Source: VXYK01 sp965214565 (GTDB lineage: Bacteria; Actinomycetota; Acidimicrobiia; Acidimicrobiales; Aldehydirespiratoraceae). Taken from it: DNA of 64,000 nt. The position numbers were made by a program, and so were the translations under genes. The stretch spans positions 2,170,001 to 2,234,000 of the forward strand of contig OZ243951.1 in NCBI GenBank assembly GCA_965214565.1, written 5' to 3'. The notes under the pieces are model-generated. The model ran no database searches, had not been told where the DNA came from, and worked only from the letters and a program-made list of their open reading frames with translations. This document shows, piece after piece, positions 8,160-17,675 of this stretch; within the stretch, counting starts at the first letter, position 1; every line of letters begins with the position of its first letter.

Positions 8160-8701
8160 CCGGGAAGATGACTCCCCGGGCGCCGCGGCCGCAGCGTGCC
8201 CGCAGGGCACCGTGGGTCGGGGTGGTGATTGCGCTGGCGCTTGCGGTGGCCGTGGTTGTGCTGGTCGTCAACCTCTTGGAGGACTCGCTGTATTTCTACA
8301 ACGCGGACGAGGCTGTCGAGGAGCGCGAAGAAATCGGCAGCAAGCGTTTCACCTTGCAGGGTACGCCGATCGCTTGTTCGATCGTCGAGGGCTTCAACGG
8401 CGACGAACCGGTCGTTGCGTTCAGTCTGTCCTTCGGCGGCGCGCCGATCGACGTTGTGCACCACGGCGACCCTGCTGAGTTGTTCCAGCCGGATGTGCCC
8501 GTTGTGCTCGACGGCGCTTGGGTCGAGGAGACGCCATTCGTCGAAGGATTCGGCGGCATCGCGAACGACGGCTGGCACTTCTCGTCGGATCGGATGCGCG
8601 TCAAGCACGACAACGATTACATCAACGACGAAGAATACGACGAGCGGTTGACCCTCAGTGATGCGGGTGCGGACTCAACCGAGGTGGTCTGCGAGGCGTG
8701 A
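8156..8701 (+). CDS. ccmE: Periplasmic heme chaperone CcmE
   Basis: A 181-residue protein with an N-terminal membrane anchor (about residues 20-41) and an OB-fold domain. The motif SLYFYNADEA, the central IGSKRFTLQG, and the terminal H151-D-N-D-Y155 are as expected. His151 is the predicted covalent heme ligand and Tyr155 the axial ligand of the HxxxY motif, so this is the classical His-type rather than the Cys-type CcmE of archaea and some Desulfovibrio. GTG 8156 overlaps ccmD by 4 bp and the stop overlaps the ccmF start. Confidence 0.93.
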   Translation: MTGKMTPRAPRPQRARRAPWVGVVIALALAVAVVVLVVNLLEDSLYFYNADEAVEEREEIGSKRFTLQGTPIACSIVEGFNGDEPVVAFSLSFGGAPIDVVHHGDPAELFQPDVPVVLDGAWVEETPFVEGFGGIANDGWHFSSDRMRVKHDNDYINDEEYDERLTLSDAGADSTEVVCEA

Positions 8702-10695
8702 GCAACGCCACCCTGGGGTCACTGTTCGTTGCTCTGGGGGCGGCCGGTGCGTTGGCCGGAGTCGTTGTAGTGGTCCTCGGGCTGCTTGGTCGGCGCCGCG
8801 GTTGGTGGCGCGACTCTGCAATGTTGGTGGGGGTGATGATGGCCGCGGCGGCCGGTGCGTTCCTGATCATGGAGCGGGCGTTGATCACCCGTGACTTCAC
8901 GGTCTCGTTCGTGGCCTCCCACGGTTCGTCGCGCACGCCGCCACTGTTCAACTTCGCCACCCTGTGGTCTGCGTTGGAAGGTTCGATCCTGCTGTGGACG
9001 TTGGTGCTCTGCGGTTACGTCGTGGCGGTGGTGATCAAGTTCCGAGGCCGCGGCGGCGACCCGATGATGGCCTGGGTGATGCTGACCCTCTTCGTCGTCT
9101 GCGCCTTCTTCTTCCTGCTGATGGTCGGGCCGGCGAGGCCGTTCGTCTCGTTTGACCCGCAGCCGTTCGCCAACGGACAGCCTTTCGACGGGCCAGGCCC
9201 CAATCCACTGCTGCAGAACCACATCCTGATGGCGTTCCATCCACCGATCCTCTATCTCGGCTACGTGGGCTTCACGGTTCCCTTCGCCTTCGCGATGGGT
9301 GCGCTGGCGACGGGCAGGGTGGGGGAGGGTTGGCTGCTCGCCACGCGGCGCTGGACGGTAGCGGCCTGGGGTTTTCTGACGCTGGGGGTAATGCTCGGCG
9401 CCTGGTGGAGCTACGAAACTCTGGGCTGGGGCGGCTACTGGGGGTGGGACCCCGTGGAGAACGTCTCGCTGCTTCCCTGGCTCACCGGCACGGCCTTCAT
9501 CCATTCGGTGATGGTGCAGGAACGGCGGGGCATGTTGCGGGTCTGGAACCTGTCGCTGGTCGTCGCGACCTTCTCGCTCACCATTCTCGGCACGTTCGTC
9601 ACGCGGTCCGGGGTGCTCGAATCGGTGCACGCGTTCGTGGAGTCGGGCATCGGACCGTGGTTCTTGACCTTCTTCGGGCTGATCGTGGTGGTCTCCCTGG
9701 GTTTGATCGCCCGGCGCGGCGATGAACTCCGTGCCCCGGGACGGATCGACTCTCCGCTGTCGCGGGAGGGCGCGTTCTTGATGAACAACGTGGTCTTCGC
9801 GGCGTTCGCCTTCGTGGTGCTGCTGGGGACGGTCTTCCCCTTGATCGTCGAGGCTGTCGACGGGCGCACGCTCACGGTGGGCAGCCCCTACTTCGAGCGG
9901 ATGACCATGCCGATAGGTTTCGTTCTGCTCTTCCTGATGGCAGTGGCGCCGGTGCTGCCGTGGCGCAAGGCCTCTGCGGGCGTCTTGAGTGATCGGCTCA
10001 TCTGGCCAGCTTGGGCGGGGGTTGGCGTGATCCTGTTGAGCGTGTTGTTCGGGGCCCGTGGTTGGGCACCTCTGCTGGCGTTCGGGCTCGGGGGTTTCGC
10101 CGGCGCGGCAGCGATGCGTCAGATCATTCTGGCCACGCGCCGCCAGGGTTGGCGCGGGCTGGTGGGCCGCACCAACGGGGGCATGATCGTGCATCTCGGT
10201 GTGGTGCTGATCGCGGTCGCGTTGGCTGCCAGCAACGCTTATGTGCGTCAGGAGATCTTTGAAATGACGCCTGGTGAGACCGTGGAATTGTCGGGTCACA
10301 CCTTCACGTTCCTGGGTACTGAGGTGGTCGAGTTTCCGAACAGGGTGGAACGTCAGGCCGCGGTGCGCATCGACGGTGAGCAGGTGTACGAACCGGCCAT
10401 CGCCGTCTACGACTTCGCCGGTCGGTTGATCGGCATTCCCTCGGTTCGGTCCACTCTCACCGACGATGTGGCCCTGTCGATCACGGAGTTGTCCGACGAC
10501 GGTCAGACGATCTTCTTGCGGGTGACGATTCAGCCGTTGATCGTGTGGCTGTGGATCGGCGGGTTCGTTATGGCCGCGGGCACGCTGCTGGCGATCGTGC
10601 CGGGCAACCGCCGCTCGCCCACCGCGCCCGTCTCGGCCCACCTCGACAGCGCTTCGGGCAGCGGGACACGGCGTTCAAAGCAGCTAGTGCCATGA
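8698..10695 (+). CDS. ccmF: Cytochrome c heme lyase subunit CcmF
   Basis: A 665-residue polytopic membrane protein that ligates heme to apocytochrome c together with CcmH/I. Visible landmarks are AFHPPILYLGYVG (His181 region), the WWD domain at about 244-261 (WGGYWGWDPVENVSLLPW), then the His of FIHSVMVQERRG and TRSGVLESVHAF. The GTG 8698 start overlaps the ccmE stop (GTGA), implying translational coupling. A soluble loop near residues 520-600 precedes the last helix, as in other CcmF proteins. Confidence 0.95.
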   Translation: MSNATLGSLFVALGAAGALAGVVVVVLGLLGRRRGWWRDSAMLVGVMMAAAAGAFLIMERALITRDFTVSFVASHGSSRTPPLFNFATLWSALEGSILLWTLVLCGYVVAVVIKFRGRGGDPMMAWVMLTLFVVCAFFFLLMVGPARPFVSFDPQPFANGQPFDGPGPNPLLQNHILMAFHPPILYLGYVGFTVPFAFAMGALATGRVGEGWLLATRRWTVAAWGFLTLGVMLGAWWSYETLGWGGYWGWDPVENVSLLPWLTGTAFIHSVMVQERRGMLRVWNLSLVVATFSLTILGTFVTRSGVLESVHAFVESGIGPWFLTFFGLIVVVSLGLIARRGDELRAPGRIDSPLSREGAFLMNNVVFAAFAFVVLLGTVFPLIVEAVDGRTLTVGSPYFERMTMPIGFVLLFLMAVAPVLPWRKASAGVLSDRLIWPAWAGVGVILLSVLFGARGWAPLLAFGLGGFAGAAAMRQIILATRRQGWRGLVGRTNGGMIVHLGVVLIAVALAASNAYVRQEIFEMTPGETVELSGHTFTFLGTEVVEFPNRVERQAAVRIDGEQVYEPAIAVYDFAGRLIGIPSVRSTLTDDVALSITELSDDGQTIFLRVTIQPLIVWLWIGGFVMAAGTLLAIVPGNRRSPTAPVSAHLDSASGSGTRRSKQLVP

Positions 10696-11246
10696 CTGCT
10701 GAGACACCGAGGCGTGCGGTTTGGATCGTCGCACCGGTCGCGGTGGTGTTGCTGCTGCTGCTCTTGTTGTTTGCGACACGCGAAACCGGACCGAATCGGA
10801 ATACCGGCGTGGTCGACAGGGGCAGATTGGCGCCGGCGATAGTCGGTGAGACGGTGGACCGCGGCGTGTTCGATCTCGACGATCAACGCGGCCGTTTCGT
10901 GGTGGTCAACTTCTTCTCGACGACCTGCGTGCCCTGCATCCGCGAACACCCGGAGCTGGTCAGTTTCCACGAGGCCTACGCGCCGAGCGGATTCGCAGAG
11001 GTGGTGTCTGTGGCTTTCGACGACAGCGCTTCCAACGTGGCAGGGTTCTTCGAGGCGAACGGGGGAGACTGGCCCGTCATTGCGCGTGACACGGGTTCGA
11101 TCGCTGTGGCCTACGGCGTTGCCCTGGTGCCCGAGAGCGTCATTGTTGCCGACAACGGCGAGGTTGTCGACAAGCTGATCGGTGGTGTCACCCGAGCCCA
11201 GATCGAGAGTGTGATCGGCGCCTACATCGAGGAGTCCCGAGCATGA
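10692..11246 (+). CDS. ccmG: Thioredoxin-like protein CcmG/DsbE
   Basis: A 184-residue membrane-anchored thioredoxin-fold protein that reduces the apocytochrome heme-binding cysteines. It has an N-terminal helix (residues 10-28), the active site C79-V-P-C82 in NFFSTTCVPC, and the cis-Pro loop LVPESVIV. ATG 10692 overlaps the ccmF stop; the frame is open further up but that would lie inside ccmF. Position between ccmF and ccmH supports CcmG over a general TlpA/ResA protein. Confidence 0.92.
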   Translation: MTAETPRRAVWIVAPVAVVLLLLLLLFATRETGPNRNTGVVDRGRLAPAIVGETVDRGVFDLDDQRGRFVVVNFFSTTCVPCIREHPELVSFHEAYAPSGFAEVVSVAFDDSASNVAGFFEANGGDWPVIARDTGSIAVAYGVALVPESVIVADNGEVVDKLIGGVTRAQIESVIGAYIEESRA

Positions 11247-12652
11247 CCCGCGGCGCCGGGTCTGCGATGGGCCCCAGGATCACCCGCCGTCTGTTGGCGT
11301 GGTTGGGCGTTGTCGTGATCGGTGGTTCGGCGTTCCTTTTCGGCGCCGTTGATGAAGGCCCTCCCCGGACCGACGCCGACCGTGTCCACTCCTTGGCGCA
11401 GAGCTTCGGCTGCCCGGTGTGCGACGGCCAGTCGGTCGCTGAATCGGACGCGGTCGTGGCCCGCAACATCCGCCAGCAGATAGCCCGACGGGTGGACGAG
11501 GGCCGCAGTGACGAATCGATCATCGCCGAGCTCGAAGCGGCTTTCCCCGGCAACGACTACACTCCCGCAGCCTCCGGGTTGTCGAGCCTGGTGTGGATAC
11601 TTCCTGTGGTTGCGGGTGCCGGTGGGCTCGCCGGCCTCGTTGTGGTCTTCAGGCGTTGGCAGCGCGAGATCGAAGCGGGAGCGACGCCCGAAGACGAGCG
11701 ACTGGTCGCCGGGCTGCCTTGGGCCAGGATCGTGGGTTGGGTCCTGGGAATTGGGTTGCTGGCTACAGTCGCAGGCGTCGTGTTGGCCGATTTCTCCGGC
11801 AGCCGCGGAGCCAACGATCAGATCACCGGCAATATCCGAGAGTCGGTGCGCTCCCGCCTCTTCGATGCGCGCGAGGCGATGGGCGACCAGGACCTGGCAC
11901 GGGCGATCGAGATATACGACGACGTGTTGGTCGATGAGCCGTCGAACGCGGAGGCGCTGACCTATCGCGGCTGGCTCACGAATCTGACTGGCGACCCTCT
12001 GGTGGCCCGCGACTTCGTCGAGGAGGCGATCGCGGCTGACCCGAGCTTCCCTGACGCTCGGGTCTTCGCGGCGTCTTTGACTCTGGCGGCAGGCGAACCG
12101 CTGGTTGCCAGCGATCATCTTTTGGCCCTGGACCGGATAGACAGCCCGGCCTTCATCTCTCAGCTGGTGGTGGCTCAACAGCTCGACGTGAACGTCGCGA
12201 CCACTGCGGGCACCGCAGCCGTTTCGCTGGCTGTGCCCGTGCTCGAAGGGGCCGCCTACGATCCAGCCGAGGTGCCGGTGCGCTACATGGTCCTCGCCGC
12301 TGAAAACCTGGCTTCGACGGATCGGCTCAGTGAGGGCTTGGCGCTGTTCGACGCGATGCTCTCGACTGCAGGGGACGATCCCGACGTGCTGGTCCCGTTC
12401 GCCTGGTTCGTCGCCCGCGCTTCGGTGGGACTCACCGAGGGAATGGCAACGGCACTGTCCTACCTAGATGCGGTCCTCGAAGCCGACCCGGCCCGCGCCG
12501 ATGCGCTGGTCTACCGCTCCCTGGTCCGTCTCCAATTACAGGACCTCGAGGGCGCTGCGGCCGACCTCGACGCCTACGACGAACTTGGAGTCGTACGGCG
12601 CGATCTGGACCGGTTGATCGCAGACACAGAACTGCGTGACGTGCTCGGCTGA
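11243..12652 (+). CDS. ccmH: CcmH-CcmI fusion protein
   Basis: One 469-residue protein joins two biogenesis factors. Residues 1-105 are CcmH: a signal-anchor helix, then the redox motif FGCPVC (C57, C60) and a helix around 113-134. Residues 165-190 form another helix, and 210-469 are TPR-like repeats of the CcmI/CycH apocytochrome chaperone (ARAIEIYDDVLVDEPSNAEAL, HLLALDRIDSPAF). Fusions of this kind occur in Gammaproteobacteria and elsewhere; canonical CcmH has LRCxxC where this has FGCPVC. It closes the ccm operon. Confidence 0.88.
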   Translation: MTRGAGSAMGPRITRRLLAWLGVVVIGGSAFLFGAVDEGPPRTDADRVHSLAQSFGCPVCDGQSVAESDAVVARNIRQQIARRVDEGRSDESIIAELEAAFPGNDYTPAASGLSSLVWILPVVAGAGGLAGLVVVFRRWQREIEAGATPEDERLVAGLPWARIVGWVLGIGLLATVAGVVLADFSGSRGANDQITGNIRESVRSRLFDAREAMGDQDLARAIEIYDDVLVDEPSNAEALTYRGWLTNLTGDPLVARDFVEEAIAADPSFPDARVFAASLTLAAGEPLVASDHLLALDRIDSPAFISQLVVAQQLDVNVATTAGTAAVSLAVPVLEGAAYDPAEVPVRYMVLAAENLASTDRLSEGLALFDAMLSTAGDDPDVLVPFAWFVARASVGLTEGMATALSYLDAVLEADPARADALVYRSLVRLQLQDLEGAAADLDAYDELGVVRRDLDRLIADTELRDVLG

Positions 12653-12679
12653 CTGGGAAGTTACGCTGCACCTGACGCT

Positions 12680-14860
12680 ATGAGTCGCTTGCGAAACCTT
12701 GATCTCGGCCGTGTGGCGATCCTGTTGGTGCTGGTTGTCGGCACCGTGATGCTGTTGACCAGGAACCAGTGGGACTGGTTCTTCGGTTCGGACGACCCCC
12801 ATACCCAAGACGTCACCGCGGAGCAGATTGAGATCGAGGAAGTTGATCCGGTCACTGAGCGTCTCTACCGGATCAACCCCGACAACGGCTCTGAAGTCAG
12901 CTATCGGGTGCAGGAGCGGCTTGGGGGCGTTTCTCGCACGGCTGTGGGCACGTCGACGGTCGTGGCGGGTGACATCAAGATCAATCTCGTCGACCCGAGA
13001 CTCTCGGAGGTGGGCGAGATCGTCGTCAACGTCGAGATGTTCGAATCGGACTCGAACCTGCGCGACAAGCGGATCCGCCACGATTTCCTGGAGTCGACCC
13101 ACTGGCCTTTCGCCCGTTTCGTGCCGACGTCGATCGAGGGTCTCGATGTTGCCTTTGCAGACGGCGACAGCTACGAGGTGTCGATCTCCGGTGACCTGAC
13201 GGTCAAGGAGACGACCTTGGAGCAGACTTTTCACGGAACTGTGACGGTCGGTCCCGGTCAGCTCACAGCGTCGATGACCGCGACAGTGCTGAGCAGCGAC
13301 TACGACGTAGGTCCCATCAACATCGCCCGGTTGACTCATACCAGCGACGAAGTCGAGTTGGTTTTCGAACTGGTTGCCGACCGGGTGGAAGTCGATTCCG
13401 ACACCCGGACTGATCTGAACCGTGAACTGCCTGCGGTCGAGTTTGCTTCGGGTGCTTTCGCCGCCCATGTCCAACCGATTCTTGAAACCAGGTGTGTGTC
13501 GTGCCACACCGCGGGGGGTCCAGGTTGGAGCACACTGGCCTTCGACACGGCGGCGCAGGCCGCCGAGGTTGCCGAGGACATCGCGCTGGTCACGGAGATT
13601 CGTTTCATGCCTCCCTGGCTGCCCTCGGACCTGAGCCCTGCCTTCGAACACGACTGGTCTCTGAGCGATGAGGAGGTAAGGGTGATAAGGGACTGGGCGA
13701 AAGCCGGTGGTGGTCTTGACGTCGCTGTCGACACTCCCTTGGTCGCGCGGGTTCAGGCGGTGCTGCCGATTGAGGAGGACCAGAAGATTGCGCCTCGTGA
13801 CGGGCTCTACACGGGCTACTCTGACGCCGAGGGCAACCCCATAAAATCCGATGACTACCGTTGCCAGGTCCACGAGGTGGCCGATCCAGAGGGCGACGGC
13901 AACTGGGTCAAGGGGTTCGAGTTCCGGCCCGACCAGACTTCGGTCGTGCACCATGCGATCGTCTACAGGGTGCCGGCCTCAGCAGCCGCGGAGGTGAACG
14001 CCAAGATCGCCGCGGAGGACAGGATCGAAGCCGACTCGGGTTTCTCCGATGAGCCGGGCTGGACCTGCTTCGGCTTGTCGGGCCTGTCGTCAGAGGGCGT
14101 GTACTCGATCCAGGGCTGGGCGCCGGGACAGTCGCCGACCATCTACCCCGACGGCTACGGCATCTATCTGTCCCCCGGCGACATGATCGTCAACCAGATC
14201 CACTACCACTACGACCACGACACTCCGGCGGACGGTTCCTGGATCATCCTCGACACGGCCACTCCTTCTGAGATCGCTGCGGGGATCACCCACATCACCG
14301 GGTCCACGTACCTGACTCCTGCTGAAGTGCCCTGCACACCCGAGGAGATGGCGGTTGCGCAACATCGGGCTGAGACCATCGACGGATACTCGAACCTGTG
14401 CATCCGCGAGAATGTGCTGGCCGACATCGGCGAGAAGTACGACCTGTTCGCGACCTTCATCCCCGATGCCCTGCTGCAGCGTTGCGGGGGAACCGTCGAC
14501 GACTACGACGATCTCGACGGGTCGATCGGTTACAGCTCCTGTGACATGAGAGCCCGCGACCCGGGCACGATCCACACGGTGCTCGGGCACATGCACGAGT
14601 TCGGTGCGGCATATCGGATGACCCTGAACCCCGACACTCCCGAAGAGCGGATCCTGCTCGACGTCCCTGTCTGGGACTTCGAGTGGCAGCTCAACTACGC
14701 CCCGATCGAGGATATTCGTATCGATCGGTCCGACACGGTGCGGTTTGAGTGTTGGTGGGATCGCTCGCTCAAGTACCTGCCCGAGCCCCGCTACATCACC
14801 TGGAACGAGGGAACGGTCGACGAAATGTGCTTCTCATCGATCTCGGTCTTGCCCGACTAG
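12680..14860 (+). CDS. YceI / cytochrome c / copper monooxygenase-like fusion protein
   Basis: A 726-residue exported protein that starts 28 bp after the ccm operon. An N-terminal signal anchor (10-27) precedes a YceI-like lipocalin domain (about 68-235; HDFLESTHWPFARF, SGDLTVKETT). A c-type cytochrome domain follows with C272-V-S-C275-H276 and possible axial Met310. The last 330 residues resemble the two-domain peptidylglycine monooxygenase/dopamine beta-hydroxylase fold: H424-H425 and H508 fit the first copper site, H637-M-H639 and M716 the second. The single heme could feed electrons to the copper centres. Substrate unknown; YceI domains usually bind polyprenyl lipids. Co-transcription with ccm is likely, since this heme needs that machinery. 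Confidence 0.8.
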   Translation: MSRLRNLDLGRVAILLVLVVGTVMLLTRNQWDWFFGSDDPHTQDVTAEQIEIEEVDPVTERLYRINPDNGSEVSYRVQERLGGVSRTAVGTSTVVAGDIKINLVDPRLSEVGEIVVNVEMFESDSNLRDKRIRHDFLESTHWPFARFVPTSIEGLDVAFADGDSYEVSISGDLTVKETTLEQTFHGTVTVGPGQLTASMTATVLSSDYDVGPINIARLTHTSDEVELVFELVADRVEVDSDTRTDLNRELPAVEFASGAFAAHVQPILETRCVSCHTAGGPGWSTLAFDTAAQAAEVAEDIALVTEIRFMPPWLPSDLSPAFEHDWSLSDEEVRVIRDWAKAGGGLDVAVDTPLVARVQAVLPIEEDQKIAPRDGLYTGYSDAEGNPIKSDDYRCQVHEVADPEGDGNWVKGFEFRPDQTSVVHHAIVYRVPASAAAEVNAKIAAEDRIEADSGFSDEPGWTCFGLSGLSSEGVYSIQGWAPGQSPTIYPDGYGIYLSPGDMIVNQIHYHYDHDTPADGSWIILDTATPSEIAAGITHITGSTYLTPAEVPCTPEEMAVAQHRAETIDGYSNLCIRENVLADIGEKYDLFATFIPDALLQRCGGTVDDYDDLDGSIGYSSCDMRARDPGTIHTVLGHMHEFGAAYRMTLNPDTPEERILLDVPVWDFEWQLNYAPIEDIRIDRSDTVRFECWWDRSLKYLPEPRYITWNEGTVDEMCFSSISVLPD

Positions 14861-14915
14861 CGTCGCTGCCCGGGTGTCGGATTGTCATGCAGGTGGTCCT
14901 TCGCAGAAAGCAGCG

Positions 14916-15380
14916 CTAGGGCTTGGCTGTGTAGATCCCCTCGGCGATGGCGCCGTCGTGGACTCTGAGCTCCCACACGCTGGCCTTGGCGCAGCCGCGG
15001 TCGCCGGAAACTTCCAGGCCTGCGCGCAGCAGACGGTTGAGAACCCCGGGAATGACATCGCCGTGACTGGACAGTATTAGATCGTTGGGTACCGCAGCTT
15101 CTTCAAGGATCAATTCTAGGAGGTGCCTCGATCCCGCTCCCTCGTAGAGTTCGGCACGAATTTGGACGTCCACGCCGTGAACTGCGGCCACCGGCTCCAC
15201 GGTCTGCACGCAGCGGGCCGCGGGAGACGACCACACGGCCCGAACTGTCGAGTCCGCAAAGAAGTCTGCGATTCGCAGCGCCTGCTCGCGTCCCCGTTCG
15301 TCGAGCGGCCGATCCTTGTCGTTGAGGTTCCATCGACTGCGATCCCCCGCAGAGGCATGGCGAACGAGAAAAATACTCAC
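14916..15380 (-). CDS. SixA-like histidine phosphatase
   Basis: A 154-residue member of the histidine phosphatase superfamily with the phospho-acceptor motif VRHASAGDR near the N-terminus (His8) and second His in LILSSHGDVIP. The size and the RHA signature fit SixA-type phosphohistidine phosphatases, which remove phosphate from His of signalling proteins. Mycobacterial relatives of similar size act on other phosphoesters, so the substrate is open. The start is GTG 15380. It lies alone on the minus strand behind the SufR-like gene. Confidence 0.75.
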   Translation of the reverse strand: MSIFLVRHASAGDRSRWNLNDKDRPLDERGREQALRIADFFADSTVRAVWSSPAARCVQTVEPVAAVHGVDVQIRAELYEGAGSRHLLELILEEAAVPNDLILSSHGDVIPGVLNRLLRAGLEVSGDRGCAKASVWELRVHDGAIAEGIYTAKP

Positions 15381-15460
15381 AGATCCAAGAGCCTAGGTCG
15401 CGCGCGATGCAACCTTGCCTGTAAGGAACCTGCTGATCCCGAGTTTCGGTTGATCGGCTC

Positions 15461-16177
15461 TCAAAGGGTCACATGGGTGACGCAGATGTCGTCGCCCTGG
15501 GGCTTTGAGGAGGTGGTGGAGGCGTCGGCGGGGCCGTACAGGTGGCCGAGCATTCCTTGGACCATGCCCCGGTCGACTGCGCAGATGACCGGATGTTCCA
15601 CGACCGCGTCGCCGAAGGGGCAGTTCTGGGCGACGATCTGGTACCTGTCGTCCTCGGCCCTCTCGGCTCTGGCTGCGAATCCGTGGGCTGACAGGGCATC
15701 GGCCACAGCGTGCAGGGCGCCCTGGTAGCTGCGGTGCGTCTCTGCGGGATCGATCGCCGCTGCCATCGCCTTGCCGTACTCGACACCCACCTCCTCGGCC
15801 ATCTCCTCAGCAGCATGAGCAGGCAGCATCGCCAGGGCCCGTCCCAGCAGGGAGACCAGCACGTCGTCGTGGCGGACGTTCACTTCCAGGCGCACCTCGG
15901 TGTGAACCGGCCGGTAGTGCTTGGAGGGGCGCCCGACCCCACCGTCCGGTTTGGCGACCTCAACGCCGAGGTGGCCCCCGGCAGTGAGCTTGTCGAGATG
16001 GTGGCGCGCAACGTTGGCGTGCAGGTCGAACTCATCGGCCACATCGCTTGCGGTCACACCGTCGGGGTTCTGATGGACATGCAGATAGATGTCGCGGCGG
16101 GTGACGTCACCAAAAGCCGCGGTTATGGCAGAGACTGTCGAAGCGAACTCTGTGGGGCTGAGGTGCCGGGCGTCCAC
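15461..16177 (-). CDS. SufR-like Fe-S-sensing transcriptional regulator
   Basis: A 238-residue regulator. The N-terminal 90 residues form a winged helix (FGDVTRRDIYLHV, TASDVADEFDLHANVARHHLDKL, GRPSKHYRP). The C-terminal domain has three Cys, C186 (NCPFG), C199 (VICAVD) and C232 (ICVTHV), the pattern that ligates an Fe-S cluster in SufR of cyanobacteria and mycobacteria. It starts at GTG 16177, only 19 bp from the divergent mrp start, so it probably autoregulates and controls mrp according to Fe-S status. No suf genes are in the window. Confidence 0.75.
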   Translation of the reverse strand: MDARHLSPTEFASTVSAITAAFGDVTRRDIYLHVHQNPDGVTASDVADEFDLHANVARHHLDKLTAGGHLGVEVAKPDGGVGRPSKHYRPVHTEVRLEVNVRHDDVLVSLLGRALAMLPAHAAEEMAEEVGVEYGKAMAAAIDPAETHRSYQGALHAVADALSAHGFAARAERAEDDRYQIVAQNCPFGDAVVEHPVICAVDRGMVQGMLGHLYGPADASTTSSKPQGDDICVTHVTL

Positions 16178-16196
16178 GGCGCTATTCTACGCATAT

Positions 16197-17336
<1,140 letters not shown>

Positions 17337-17429
17337 CCGGTCCGCCCGCCACGCCGGCTGTCCTGTAATACTTCGCTTCAGGCACTGGTTTTGTGGAGTG
17401 CGGTTGAGCTGACTGAGGAGAACTGACAA

Positions 17430-17657
17430 GTGGATGTCCGTATTGGAGTGAGTGAGCACGCCCGTGAGATCGTGGTCCAACTTCCCGACGAAACCGACCG
17501 TTCCTCGGTCAAGAACTCGATTGACGAGGCGATCAGCGGTGCGGCCGCAACGCTTTGGTTGACCGACGAGAAGGGCAGGGAAGTGGTGGTGGCGGCCTCG
17601 AAGATCGCGTTCGTTGAACTGGGCCCCGAAGGGGGCAACCCGATCGGCTTCGGCTGA
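17430..17657 (+). CDS. DUF3107 family protein
   Basis: A 75-residue conserved actinobacterial protein beginning MDVRIGVSEHAREI. The core TLWLTDEKGREVVVAASKIAFVELG matches DUF3107, a family with no known function that is near-universal in Actinobacteria. The GTG 17430 start is preceded by GAGGAGAA at a suitable distance. It is cytoplasmic, with no membrane segment. Confidence 0.85.
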   Translation: MDVRIGVSEHAREIVVQLPDETDRSSVKNSIDEAISGAAATLWLTDEKGREVVVAASKIAFVELGPEGGNPIGFG

Positions 17658-17675
17658 GACGCGGCGGTACGTTCG

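Noticed and set aside
8719..10641. A 640-codon open frame antisense to ccmF
   Set aside because: It is a GC-skew shadow: His/Arg/Gln-rich, no family motif, and fully opposite a well-supported gene.
12536..13954. A 472-codon open frame antisense to the YceI/cytochrome/copper protein
   Set aside because: No domains; composition typical of an antisense frame in high-GC DNA.
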